Of a stretch of DNA of 8,851 nt, positions 1 to 6,493 are shown one piece after another. The stretch is taken from assembly GCA_964451605.1 (NCBI GenBank), contig CAYVJA010000081.1:1-8851 (forward strand). Direction: 5' to 3'. The notes beneath the pieces are model-generated. The model was given only the letters and a program-made list of their open reading frames with translations. It was not told the DNA's origin and searched no databases. The number at the start of each line of letters is the position of its first letter. Position 1 is the first letter of the stretch. The DNA comes from JAQVSH01 sp964451605 (GTDB lineage: Bacteria; Bacteroidota; Bacteroidia; Bacteroidales; UBA4181). The position numbers and the translations under genes are program-made.

Positions 1-855
1 GATATCGCCCCTGTATTTGGATCCATTTGGTGGGGCGATCAGCATAGTTCCGGAAATCTGCGAGGGGAAGGCTTTGCTGCCCTGCGGATTTTCTTGTGTT
101 AGAACAATGGCTTGATCTCCCTTAAAAAAGAGCTCTTTCCCATTGTGCATCACCGAAAAGGCAACCGGTTCTTTCTTGGCTTTAATTCCTTTGGCGGAAA
201 ATAGATGTTTGCCTTTGTTTTCCTTGTTATCTGTCAGGGTGTTTTTTATCAGCAAATTAAAATCGTCGGGGGTAATCGGTTTCTTAAAGCGCATGTTTAC
301 AATGGCGCAAACAGAGGGTCCCTCAAGCTCAATCGGGGTACCGGTCATCGAAACGGATAATTTGGAGTTGTCGTCAATAGCCACTCCCCCCATCTTCGAT
401 GTATCCAAATTCAACAATTCATTCTGCCAATGTATCAAATCGCCGAAAACCACCGAGAATTCGGTAACGATTTCGCCCCCGTCTGTTAAGAGACGCACAT
501 TCATGGCATTGCCATGATGGTAGGAGAGGAGCGCTTCCTGACGGTCTATCAGTTGCCGAATTTCCAATCCGGAAGCCCGGCTCGAATCGGGGAAGTTGCA
601 ATCGCCAACGAGGGTAACGGTTTCGATCTGTTGCATCAGATCGATTACTTTTTTTCGTTGGTCGGGGGGGCAATCCGGGGCAATGGCATCTTTATGATGC
701 CGATGATACGTTTTGCCCGAAATGGTGCGTATTATGATCTCACCGGCAGCTGCATCTTTCCGCAGATCGAGGTATTGGTTTACAAAGGTATTGTTTTGCG
801 AAAAGGCGGGGAGGGCTGCCAAAGCCAGAACTATTACGCACAGAATGGTTTTCAT
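1..855 (-). CDS. Secreted hypothetical protein, 3' end beyond the window
   Basis: A frame of 285 codons is open from the ATG at 855 to the left edge with no stop, so the gene is partial at its C-terminus. Residues 1-20 form a clear signal peptide: two Lys-Thr residues, a hydrophobic stretch (ILCVIVLALAALPAF) and an SQ-N cleavage site. The protein is therefore exported, probably to the periplasm. The remainder is soluble-looking and has no transmembrane segment or motif that I can assign to a family. There are Cys residues in the mature part (for example in DCPPD and GDCNFPD). It is the last visible gene of the sigma/anti-sigma/DUF4252 operon: in the neighbouring contig the same start (ATGAAAACCATTC) follows the DUF4252 stop by two bases. 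It may be a DUF4252-like companion, but I see no convincing similarity. Coding is certain, function unknown. Confidence 0.85.
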   Translation of the reverse strand, partial: MKTILCVIVLALAALPAFSQNNTFVNQYLDLRKDAAAGEIIIRTISGKTYHRHHKDAIAPDCPPDQRKKVIDLMQQIETVTLVGDCNFPDSSRASGLEIRQLIDRQEALLSYHHGNAMNVRLLTDGGEIVTEFSVVFGDLIHWQNELLNLDTSKMGGVAIDDNSKLSVSMTGTPIELEGPSVCAIVNMRFKKPITPDDFNLLIKNTLTDNKENKGKHLFSAKGIKAKKEPVAFSVMHNGKELFFKGDQAIVLTQENPQGSKAFPSQISGTMLIAPPNGSKYRGDI

Positions 856-887
856 GCCTATTTGGTTTTTTTAAGCTGATTCAGGTT
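843..887. repeat. Direct repeat copy 1 flanking the assembly gap
   Basis: These 45 bases match 985-1029 with a single difference (C at 876 against T at 1018). The unit holds the last codons of the DUF4252 gene (NLNQLKKTK and stop), the two-base spacer and the first codons of the next secreted protein gene. Copies on both sides of a 10-N gap are what is expected when two contig ends overlap but were not merged. Confidence 0.9.
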
Positions 888-974
888 TTTTGTCTTGCTC
901 TGTAGAGATGAGTTTTTACCTGCGATTCGGAGATTTGCCGGATGGAGGCTATCTCCTGATAGGAGTGTTCCTGC
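881..974 (-). pseudogene. Sigma-70 region 4 fragment fused to DUF4252 tail
   Basis: Read on the minus strand, 973-881 encodes a 30-residue piece of ECF sigma region 4 (QEHSYQEIASI...VKTHLYRARQK) followed by Thr and a stop. Bases 886-974 align without gaps to 2033-2121 of the main sigma gene with 5 differences in 89, two of which change residues (Arg and Gln in place of two Leu). At the A-run before 886 the match switches to the 3' end of the DUF4252 gene. The fragment is cut by the gap on its upstream side. It is either a relic of a second sigma gene, a strain variant with an internal deletion of the operon, or a chimeric contig end. It cannot encode a working sigma factor as it stands. Confidence 0.75.
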
Positions 975-984
975 NNNNNNNNNN
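975..984. other. Assembly gap (10 N)
   Basis: Ten Ns join two contigs. Contig sequence on both sides contains the same DUF4252-tail/next-gene-start segment, so the placeholder length is arbitrary and the two contig ends probably overlap in reality. The order of sequence immediately left of the gap (881-974) should not be trusted. Confidence 0.97.
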
Positions 985-1029
985 GAATGGTTTTCATGCC
1001 TATTTGGTTTTTTTAAGTTGATTCAGGTT
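985..1029. repeat. Direct repeat copy 2 flanking the assembly gap
   Basis: This is the partner of 843-887, 44 of 45 bases identical. In this copy the unit is in its natural setting: the end of the complete DUF4252 gene (stop at 1000-1002), then GC, then an ATG at 997-995 that starts the next gene and runs into the Ns. Confidence 0.9.
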
Positions 1030-1524
1030 CTTTAAATAGTTTGTACCGTTCATATCCATATTTACGCCCTCCGATAATTTGGCAAGTTGTGCCAGATCTA
1101 TCTTTCCGGTGATATTCATCACGGTTACGTTGTTTTCGGTATTCACGCACATCACAAACTCCACAATCTCTCCCTTCTCTTCCAGGATGTACATGGCAAT
1201 TTTGGCGTCGTTTTCGGTTACAGAGAGCAACTCTTCGAAGGGTGTCAGAATTTTCTGAATTTTGGCACGATCGGTCGGGTTCAGATCGAACATCATCAGA
1301 ATAGAGATGTTCTTTACATTGCTTAAAAACTCCTGTAACTCCTTGTCGTTTTTTTGATTAGAATCGTCCGAACCGAACGACATGCGCAACATCTTTCCGG
1401 AGATGTTGAGGCTGATGGCATCGTTGGTTGCGCCTCCGGTTTGTGCAATGAGTTTGGGAACCACACTTTGGCTATAGGCTGCCATCGGCAGCAAGAGCCA
1501 TAAGAGGATGAGGATTTTATTCAT
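1000..1524 (-). CDS. DUF4252 family secreted protein
   Basis: The product has 174 residues and starts with a signal peptide (MNKILILLWLLLPMAAYSQ), so it is exported; the site has no lipobox Cys. The mature part has the pattern I associate with DUF4252: an early stretch around SGKMLRMSFG, a middle section NVKNISILMMFDL, and a late segment in which a hydrophobic strand (GEIVEFVMCVN) precedes VTVMNITGKIDLAQLAKLS. DUF4252 proteins are of unknown function, are largely restricted to Bacteroidota, and commonly lie behind ECF sigma/anti-sigma pairs, as here. The start overlaps the end of the anti-sigma-like gene by 8 bases and the stop is two bases from the next start, so the genes are likely co-transcribed and translationally coupled. 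No Cys lipidation and no catalytic motif are visible. Family assignment is from memory of the pattern, not a search. Confidence 0.8.
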   Translation of the reverse strand: MNKILILLWLLLPMAAYSQSVVPKLIAQTGGATNDAISLNISGKMLRMSFGSDDSNQKNDKELQEFLSNVKNISILMMFDLNPTDRAKIQKILTPFEELLSVTENDAKIAMYILEEKGEIVEFVMCVNTENNVTVMNITGKIDLAQLAKLSEGVNMDMNGTNYLKNLNQLKKTK

Positions 1525-2002
1525 TCGATTGAGAATTAAGCATTTCGTTTATCACTTTTGCTGTTTCTAACTGCTGCCTGACCGCATTTTCAGCCCGATT
1601 TATCTCCGACGACGAGAGTAACAGTAAGTTCCTAACAGTCTCTCTCACTTCGGCTTCGCTCATATCATGGTTGCGACTTGCGGATGGAATCAGTTGTTTC
1701 ACGCCGAGGCCCACCATTAGGGCAATGGAGGCAGCCACGGCCAGCCGACATACAAGAGAGGCACATAGAATGGGCTTGCGGGCGGGTTTTGCGTTGATTG
1801 CCGCCATAATCCGTTGGTCGAACGCCGGGTCGGGTAGAGAGGCCGCAGCGTGAAGGCCCGAGAACCATCTGCGCCATTGCTCCACTTCGGGTTCTGCAAC
1901 GGGATGTTCGCGGAAAAACTGCACAATGGCTTGCTCTTCGTCCCGATGGGTATCGCCCTCCCAATACCGCTCTATCAATGATTTCACTTCGTTAGTATCC
2001 AT
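1517..2002 (-). CDS. Anti-sigma-like single-pass membrane protein
   Basis: The product has 161 residues. The N-terminal part (residues 1-70) is charged and soluble, starting MDTNEVKSLIERYWEG. It resembles the short helical N-termini of Bacteroidota proteins encoded just after ECF sigma genes, which are believed to bind and hold the sigma factor. Residues about 80-100 form one hydrophobic segment (CRLAVAASIALMVGLG), followed by a C-terminal, probably periplasmic helical part with a run of Leu/Ser and Gln/Glu residues. The start overlaps the sigma gene stop by 11 bases and the end overlaps the DUF4252 start by 8, a typical coupled sigma/anti-sigma layout. No CHCC zinc motif is present, so it is not a ZAS-type anti-sigma. 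The role is inferred from position and topology. Confidence 0.7.
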   Translation of the reverse strand: MDTNEVKSLIERYWEGDTHRDEEQAIVQFFREHPVAEPEVEQWRRWFSGLHAAASLPDPAFDQRIMAAINAKPARKPILCASLVCRLAVAASIALMVGLGVKQLIPSASRNHDMSEAEVRETVRNLLLLSSSEINRAENAVRQQLETAKVINEMLNSQSNE

Positions 2003-2392
2003 TTTTTTCGATCTTTATATAGAGCGCTTTGATTTTTTGTCTTGCCCTGTAGAGATGGGTTTTTACCAGCGATTCGGAAATTTGCAGGATGGAGGCTATC
2101 TCCTGATAGGAGTGTTCCTGCATCTCTCTCAGGATAATCAACTCCTTCTGCTCATCGGGAAGTTGCGCAATGATCTCCCAGACCAACGTACGCTCATCTT
2201 TCAGAATGGTGGTTTCGAGCGGGCTGTAATCTGCCGATGAAAACCTGTATTCGGTGGCCTCTTCGATGGATGGGTTTCGCCTTCCTTATCTTCCGACTCC
2301 TCCGACGATTTGGTGAGAAACAGGGCCTTCCTGAATAATTTGTTCTTCAGGGGCAATATTGTTTCTATGAAATACTCACGCTCAGCTGCCAT
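1992..2392 (-). pseudogene. ECF sigma-70 factor with internal deletion and frame change
   Basis: The N-terminal part reads from the ATG at 2392: residues 1-34 (MAAEREYFIETILPLKNKLF then RKALFLTKSSEESE, followed by D) match the start of ECF sigma region 2. The frame then goes astray after 2288 and stops at 2201. The C-terminal part is in another frame, open from 2285 to the stop at 1992 (RRNPSIEEATEY..., then IIAQLPDEQKELIILREMQ), and is a complete region 4 with its helix-turn-helix at QEIASILQISESLVKTH. Compared with normal ECF factors, about 40 residues are missing between SED and RRNPS. These cover most of region 2, including the core-binding and -10-reading helices. As written the gene cannot make a working sigma factor. 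Either the deletion is real or the assembly collapsed here. The intact downstream overlaps with the anti-sigma gene argue that the locus was functional recently. Confidence 0.8.
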
Positions 2393-2432
2393 ATGTAAAG
2401 CAAGGACGATTGAATCCTGCAAAAGTTTCGAA

Positions 2433-2440
2433 CAAAAGTA
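2433..2440 (-). promoter_or_regulatory. Candidate Bacteroidota -7 box of the sigma operon
   Basis: The minus strand reads TACTTTTG, a match to TAnnTTTG, 40 bases ahead of the sigma ATG at 2392. No good TTTG -33 box is seen at the expected distance. The box lies inside the loop of a 7-bp inverted repeat (CCTGCAA at 2416-2422, TTGCAGG at 2447-2453), which could be a regulator site. Confidence 0.45.
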
Positions 2441-2451
2441 ACCGGATTGCA

Positions 2452-2472
2452 GGTTCGATCGTGGGCCGAACC
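2452..2472 (-). terminator. Weak hairpin after the carbonic anhydrase gene
   Basis: GGTTCG (2452-2457) and CGAACC (2467-2472) can form a 6-bp stem with a 9-base loop, beginning five bases after the carbonic anhydrase stop codon on the minus strand. No T-run follows, so it is not a canonical intrinsic terminator. It could still mark the end of the upstream operon. Confidence 0.3.
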
Positions 2473-2476
2473 GGAA

Positions 2477-3115
2477 TTATGCGGACTTTACGGCATCGAG
2501 AAAGGTTACTTTTCCGGATTCAATATCGTAAAGTGCTCCGACTATCAGGATTTTACCCTCTTGTTCGAGGGCGTGGAGTATGGGGCTCTCTTCTCTGATT
2601 CGATGAATGGAGAGGTGAATGTTATGAATGCTTACCCGGTTATAGAAGGTTTTTGCGTAGACAACGCCTCTTTTTTGCATCGAGGCTGCCTTTTCGATTG
2701 CAGGTGCGATTTTTCGGAGTAATCCCGAGAAATGGCCCTGTTTTACGTTGTTGCATGCACTGATGATGGCGCCACATTGCGTATGGCCCAGTACCACAAT
2801 GATTTTTGCATGGGCTATAGCACACGAATATTCCATACTTCCCAGAATATCTTCGTTGATGATGTTGCCGGCAATCCGGATGCTGAAGATGTCGCCCAGC
2901 CCTTGGTCGAAGATGAGTTCGGCCGATGTGCGCGAATCGATGCAACTCAGGATGGTGGCAAACGGGAATTGTCCTTCGGCCGTTTGATTGACCTGTTGGA
3001 GCAGGTTTCGGTGGAGTTTCAGGTTGTTCCTAAACCTCCGGTTTCCTTCTCTCAGGTATTCCAGCGCCTCTGCGGGCAAAATCTTAGCCTGACTCTCTTT
3101 GGTATGTGCCCACAT
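2477..3115 (-). CDS. Beta-class carbonic anhydrase
   Basis: The 212-residue enzyme interconverts CO2 and bicarbonate in the cytoplasm. All key residues are visible: Cys58-x-Asp60-x-Arg62 in SCIDSRTS (zinc ligand plus the Asp/Arg dyad), and His111 and Cys114 in GHTQCGAI (the other two zinc ligands). Conserved flanking blocks are also there: AELIFDQGLGDIFSIRIAGN, NEDILGSMEY, and near the end RIREESPIL and GALYDIESGKVTF. Length and N-terminus (AHTKESQA) fit the bacterial clade, and there is no signal peptide. The start at 3115 is five bases after the DUF4914 stop, so it is probably the third gene of the HAD-DUF4914 operon and may supply bicarbonate or CO2 to that neighbour. The segment around residues 145-165 is short compared with relatives but lies away from the active site. 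Confidence 0.95.
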   Translation of the reverse strand: MWAHTKESQAKILPAEALEYLREGNRRFRNNLKLHRNLLQQVNQTAEGQFPFATILSCIDSRTSAELIFDQGLGDIFSIRIAGNIINEDILGSMEYSCAIAHAKIIVVLGHTQCGAIISACNNVKQGHFSGLLRKIAPAIEKAASMQKRGVVYAKTFYNRVSIHNIHLSIHRIREESPILHALEQEGKILIVGALYDIESGKVTFLDAVKSA

Positions 3116-3120
3116 CGTTT

Positions 3121-5018
3121 TTATTCCATAGGAAGGATTTGAAGATAGTCGTTTACACTACCCCGCTGCAGACAGGTTTCGATGATGCGCCGTCCGGTGG
3201 GGTGAAGTTCGGGTGTGAGGTATTGGGAAAGCTCCTGTTCAAAAAAATGGTACAAGATCTCGGCGCCGGCATCGTATCCCTCGGTTTCGACCTCCACCTG
3301 CTTGTAAACCTTTAGGAAACGGGAGGGTATCTTGGCTCCCTCGAGCGTGAGATAGTTCAGTTCGAAGCCCAATAGCGGGCAGCGTGCCTCTTGGTATTGG
3401 TCGTTCCTTAGCTTTGCGTTACCTCGTCGGGTAAGATATTCCCGCATGAGCAGTTGAGGTTTGAATCCTACCTTCCATACCCCGATATGCTGATTCGGCA
3501 CCAGGGTATAACGCATACGGGGGGTGTTTATGATTTGTTCTAACAGCAGGTTGGCGTGGGTGATCCTTTTGCCGGTTGCAAAGGGCCAGTACGAACCTAC
3601 ACCCTCGCTTCCCATGGCTCCGCCATCGACAATACTGGGGTTGGCATGCCCTCTTGGCGAAACCAGCCGCCATAACCAGGCCAGCGCGGGTGGCAGAACG
3701 TGGAATAAGCCGAGGATTCCGTAAGTGGGGTTCTCTTTCGAGCAGGGCGGGGTTCTAACCCCGAAGCTTCGTACATCTACCTTCACTGCGCTATCCACGA
3801 TATTGGGNNNNNNNNNNCAATCTGGCGGGGTACAATCACCCTGGGGTTGGGGCATCTTTTGCCGGGAGTGTCTTCGGTGTGATCCCAGATCAGTGCGGTA
3901 CAGCCGGGTTTCGATTGCACATTTAAGAACAAAAGCGGCTCTTGGGGCTTGATGGTCAATCTTTCGAGAAACGGCTCATCGCCATAGCCGGTGATTCCGT
4001 CAACCCGGATAAACCAGGCATTCTCTGCATCTAAAACGGAGAGCTTTCCGTTGTTCTTTTGGATAGACGGATGGCATAAGGCCATATCGTCTGTAACCGG
4101 ATTGAAGGAGCAGAAGAGGGGAAAATTAATAAGCCGCCTTTCGCCTGTAAGGGTGTGCGTTCCAATTAGTACCTGTCCATTCTCTTCTCTGACAATGTTT
4201 TGCAACATCTCGCTCTTTCCGCCGCCGCTGGCTCCTTCGTGCATAAAGGTGGTGATATTGTCGTAAGGGCTTACCACCTGTACGGTAGAGCAGTGGGCTG
4301 TTATCCATCCTTCGCGTTCGCCCTTGGTTAATAACGCTCCGTACAATCCTTTTTTGGCACTGGGGCCCGGATAGAGATTGTAGGAGAATATTTCGTGCAG
4401 CTGTTCGGATCTTTTGTGAACCACTATCTGTTTGCCGTTAAAATGGGTGTGTCGGAAAGTGGGTGCTACGTAGATGGCCGATTCAATGGCAAATCCCTCA
4501 GGCAGTTGCTCTATCGGGATGATTTGTTGCAGCATGGCCAGCCCCATGGCAAAGAAACCGGCGTTGGCGGGGGCAATGGCTATACCTCCCGTGCCAATCT
4601 GATCGCGTCCGGCAAAGTAGAAGAAGATTGCCAGATCCTGCGATTGAAGCCAGGTAATGGTTTCGTTTCGTTGTAAATCGAATTCGTATCCAAACCTGTC
4701 GCTGAATCGCTCTTTATCGCTGGGCAGGTTATCGCCAATGAGCATGGTATCGGGGTCTCTGCGCCGCATGTAGGCTTCGGTATAGTTGGCAGATATTCCA
4801 TTGGTTACTTTGTGAATAATGGCTTCGTTTACCACCTTTCCATCGGGCAGGGTATATTTTACCTCGAACTGCTCGCTCCCTTCGCCCCCGACGGCTGCGT
4901 CGGCCAACTGCTTTACGGTGTTGAACAGCGTAACTGATTTACACCCTTTGAGGATGGTTACGGCATCGGTGGGTAACAGGATCTTTTTTTGCTCGAGAGT
5001 ACAAAATAATTCGCTCAT
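3121..5018 (-). CDS. DUF4914 family protein, PEPCK-like P-loop, split by gap
   Basis: The upstream 400 codons (5018 to 3818) and the last 229 codons (3807 to 3121) are one gene interrupted by ten Ns. If two bases rather than ten are missing, the join reads RQ-I-(V)-PNIVD and the product is about 630 residues, the usual DUF4914 length. A phosphate-binding loop, EGASGGGKSEM, lies at residues 261-271 (Lys268, Ser269), with an acidic pair Asp310-Asp311 in NPVTDDMALCHPS. This arrangement recalls the kinase-1a and kinase-2 motifs of phosphoenolpyruvate carboxykinase, and DUF4914 proteins have been loosely annotated as PEPCK-related. Other conserved-looking blocks are VDVRSFGVRTPP and DGGAMGSEGVGSYWPFATG. 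It is soluble and cytoplasmic, with no signal peptide. It starts 10 bases after the HAD gene and ends 5 bases before the carbonic anhydrase gene. Substrate and reaction are unknown. Confidence 0.85.
3808..3817. other. Assembly gap (10 N) inside the DUF4914 gene
   Basis: Ten Ns lie inside an otherwise continuous coding sequence. Frame arithmetic (one spare base on the right contig, none on the left) requires a true gap of 2, 5, 8... bases, so ten is a placeholder and the apparent frameshift is an artefact. Confidence 0.97.
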
Positions 5019-5028
5019 AATGGATCAA

Positions 5029-5565
5029 TTAAATAGATGTTAGAATGAATTCCGAAGCATCGGAAAGGTTGGAAAATATTGCGATATCAGGAGGCAACTC
5101 ATTTTTGTGTTTCTGCCCGTGTCCTGTTAAGAGGTATAGGGGAGTAACGCCTGCATTTAGTCCGCATTCCACATCGGAGGGGTGGTCGCCGATGATAAAC
5201 GATTTGGCCAGATCAAGGCCATAGCGTTGAGCCGCCAACTGAAGGAAGTGGGGGTGGGGCTTTTTGCAATTGCATCGGTCTTCGGTTTTATGAGGGCAAT
5301 AATAGAATTCGAGAAGGGTTATCTCTTCGCGTTGTAAGGTTTCTACTATATGCCGGTTCACTGCCATGACCTCTGTTTCGGAGGTAATGCCTTTGGCTAT
5401 GCCCGATTGATTGGTGACAATAAATAGGAAGAAGTGTTCTTGCAGCGCTCTGAGCACCTGGAATGTATAGGGGAAAAATTGTACCTCCGACGGATGGTGT
5501 AAATAGCCATTGTCTTCTATCAGGGTGCCGTCTCTATCTAAGAAGATGGCAGGAGGCTTTTTCAT
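5029..5565 (-). CDS. HAD-IIIA phosphatase with zinc loop, GmhB-like
   Basis: The 178-residue cytoplasmic phosphatase belongs to the histidinol-phosphate / D-glycero-D-manno-heptose-1,7-bisphosphate phosphatase group. Motif I is FLDRDGTL (nucleophile Asp10, acid/base Asp12), motif II is VTNQSG (Thr51), and the motif III Lys lies in CKKPHP. Motif IV is IGDHPSDVECG (Asp127, Asp131). Cys90-x-His92 with Cys98-x-Cys100 forms the zinc loop seen in GmhB and HisB-N. In heptose synthesis GmhB removes the C7 phosphate, but no other heptose genes are in the window, so the real substrate may differ. The gene has its own promoter in the 79-bp gap after the XRE gene and lies 10 bp ahead of DUF4914, so it is likely the first gene of the operon. 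Family is certain, substrate is not. Confidence 0.9.
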   Translation of the reverse strand: MKKPPAIFLDRDGTLIEDNGYLHHPSEVQFFPYTFQVLRALQEHFFLFIVTNQSGIAKGITSETEVMAVNRHIVETLQREEITLLEFYYCPHKTEDRCNCKKPHPHFLQLAAQRYGLDLAKSFIIGDHPSDVECGLNAGVTPLYLLTGHGQKHKNELPPDIAIFSNLSDASEFILTSI

Positions 5566-5583
5566 ACGTGCCTATTTTGGGCA

Positions 5584-5591
5584 CAAATATA
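5584..5591 (-). promoter_or_regulatory. Candidate -7 box of the HAD/DUF4914/carbonic anhydrase operon
   Basis: The minus strand reads TATATTTG (TAnnTTTG), ending 18 bases before the HAD ATG at 5565. A TTTG at 5607-5610 (minus strand) lies 15 bases upstream, a little closer than the usual -33 spacing. Confidence 0.6.
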
Positions 5592-5620
5592 AAGTGTTAT
5601 TCGAAACAAATGAAGCACTT

Positions 5621-5634
5621 CTTAAATAATTAAG
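5621..5634. promoter_or_regulatory. Inverted repeat, candidate XRE operator 2
   Basis: CTTAAATAATTAAG is a perfect 5-bp inverted repeat with a 4-base spacer, 29 bases upstream of the HAD-operon -7 box and 10 bases after the XRE gene stop. A nearly identical element lies in the XRE promoter at 6219-6232. A second small palindrome (GAAGCACTTC, 5612-5621) abuts it. Confidence 0.45.
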
Positions 5635-5644
5635 TAAAATTATT

Positions 5645-6190
5645 TCAGGCCGGCGATTGTATCCACATCATCTCACTTAATCCCTCTGCATTATTGACAA
5701 TCTCTTTCGATGACCTGGCGTTGATATAGATGCTATCTCCTTGTTTGAGAAGAAAGTATTTGTCATCAACCCTGAACCGGATCTCGCCCGAAAGTACATG
5801 ACAAAAGAGCTGCCCGTGCTGTTGGGTAAGGAGCCCCTCCATGCCGGATGCCTTGGCAAAACGTATCAGACAGGTATCCATCAATTTATTGGGATCGTGT
5901 TGGGAGAGCTGATATACAAGGGTTCCCGATTTGTTTTGGTCTACAAGTTTCATCTCATCGCGCAGCACTACCGGATGATTGGTCATCGTCTCGTTCTCTC
6001 CAATCAGCTCGCCTACCGTTGTGAAGAGATGTTCCGCAATGTTTTTCAGGGTAATGAGAGAGGGAGATGATTTCGACTTTTCAATCTGCGAAAGTGCACT
6101 CGAACTGATGCCGACCCGTTCGGCCAGAACATTCAGCGGCAGGTTTAGCAACTCCCTCTTTTTCTTAATTCGCTCCCCAATTCGGTTCAT
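5645..6190 (-). CDS. XRE-family regulator with C-terminal cupin
   Basis: The 181-residue protein has two domains. Residues 1-65 are an XRE helix-turn-helix (RIGERIKKKRELLNLPLNVL, then AERVGISSSALSQIEKSKSS, then PSLITLKNIAEHL). Residues about 100-180 are a small beta-barrel cupin (QQHGQLFCHVLSGEIRFRVD, then YFLLKQGDSIYINA). Cupin-linked XRE regulators usually repress or activate a neighbouring metabolic operon in response to a small ligand bound in the barrel. The gene lies 79 bp before the HAD/DUF4914/carbonic anhydrase operon on the same strand, and both promoters carry the same CTTAA-N4-TTAA element, which points to control of itself and of that operon. The ligand cannot be told from sequence. 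The ATG at 6190 is 18 bases after its -7 box. Confidence 0.9.
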   Translation of the reverse strand: MNRIGERIKKKRELLNLPLNVLAERVGISSSALSQIEKSKSSPSLITLKNIAEHLFTTVGELIGENETMTNHPVVLRDEMKLVDQNKSGTLVYQLSQHDPNKLMDTCLIRFAKASGMEGLLTQQHGQLFCHVLSGEIRFRVDDKYFLLKQGDSIYINARSSKEIVNNAEGLSEMMWIQSPA

Positions 6191-6207
6191 AACAGGCTGT
6201 TTTGAGG

Positions 6208-6215
6208 CAAATATA
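6208..6215 (-). promoter_or_regulatory. Candidate -7 box of the XRE-cupin gene
   Basis: The minus strand reads TATATTTG (TAnnTTTG), ending 17-18 bases before the ATG at 6190. This is the same octamer and nearly the same distance as at the HAD gene. No clear TTTG -33 box is present. Confidence 0.6.
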
Positions 6216-6218
6216 CAA

Positions 6219-6232
6219 TTTAATTTATTAAG
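6219..6232. promoter_or_regulatory. Inverted repeat, candidate XRE operator 1
   Basis: TTTAATTTATTAAG on the plus strand (CTTAA-TAAA-TTAAA on the minus) differs at one arm base from a perfect repeat and shares half-sites and spacer length with 5621-5634. It sits 3 bases upstream of the -7 box, where a bound repressor would block polymerase. Confidence 0.45.
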
Positions 6233-6238
6233 TGTTGC

Positions 6239-6493
6239 TTAATTTTCCGGCCTTAGTTTGACATTTCTATCCTTTTTTGCTTTTAGCTCGGCTAAATGAG
6301 CCTCCGGGTCAAAATCGTGAGCTATTCCGCTTTCTATTCCTTCTTGAATGGCTCTCTTTAAGGCAAGGTTCCTGTTTTCTTCTTCTAAAAGCCTTAAGCC
6401 GGCTCGCACCACTTCGCTTGCATTTTTGTATCGACCGGAAGAAACCTTGCTTTTAATATAGTCGACGAAATAAGCTCCAATTGCTCTGTTCAT
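6239..6493 (-). CDS. parD: ParD-like antitoxin without an adjacent toxin
   Basis: The ATG at 6493 gives 84 residues; the frame extends upstream only to a TTG and the extra residues are not ParD-like. The N-terminal ribbon-helix-helix region (IGAYFVDYIKSKVSSGRYKN, then ASEVVRAGLRLLEE) is classic ParD and would bind operator DNA as a dimer. The C-terminal part (ALKRAIQEGIESGIAHDFDP) is the segment that normally wraps the ParE toxin. ParE is usually encoded directly downstream, overlapping parD, but only 48 bases separate this stop from the XRE start. The last residues (KDRNVKLRPEN) are unlike usual ParD ends. An out-of-frame ATGTCAAACTA just before the stop could be the remains of the parE start. 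It is therefore a probable orphan antitoxin, left over from a lost TA pair. Confidence 0.85.
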   Translation of the reverse strand: MNRAIGAYFVDYIKSKVSSGRYKNASEVVRAGLRLLEEENRNLALKRAIQEGIESGIAHDFDPEAHLAELKAKKDRNVKLRPEN

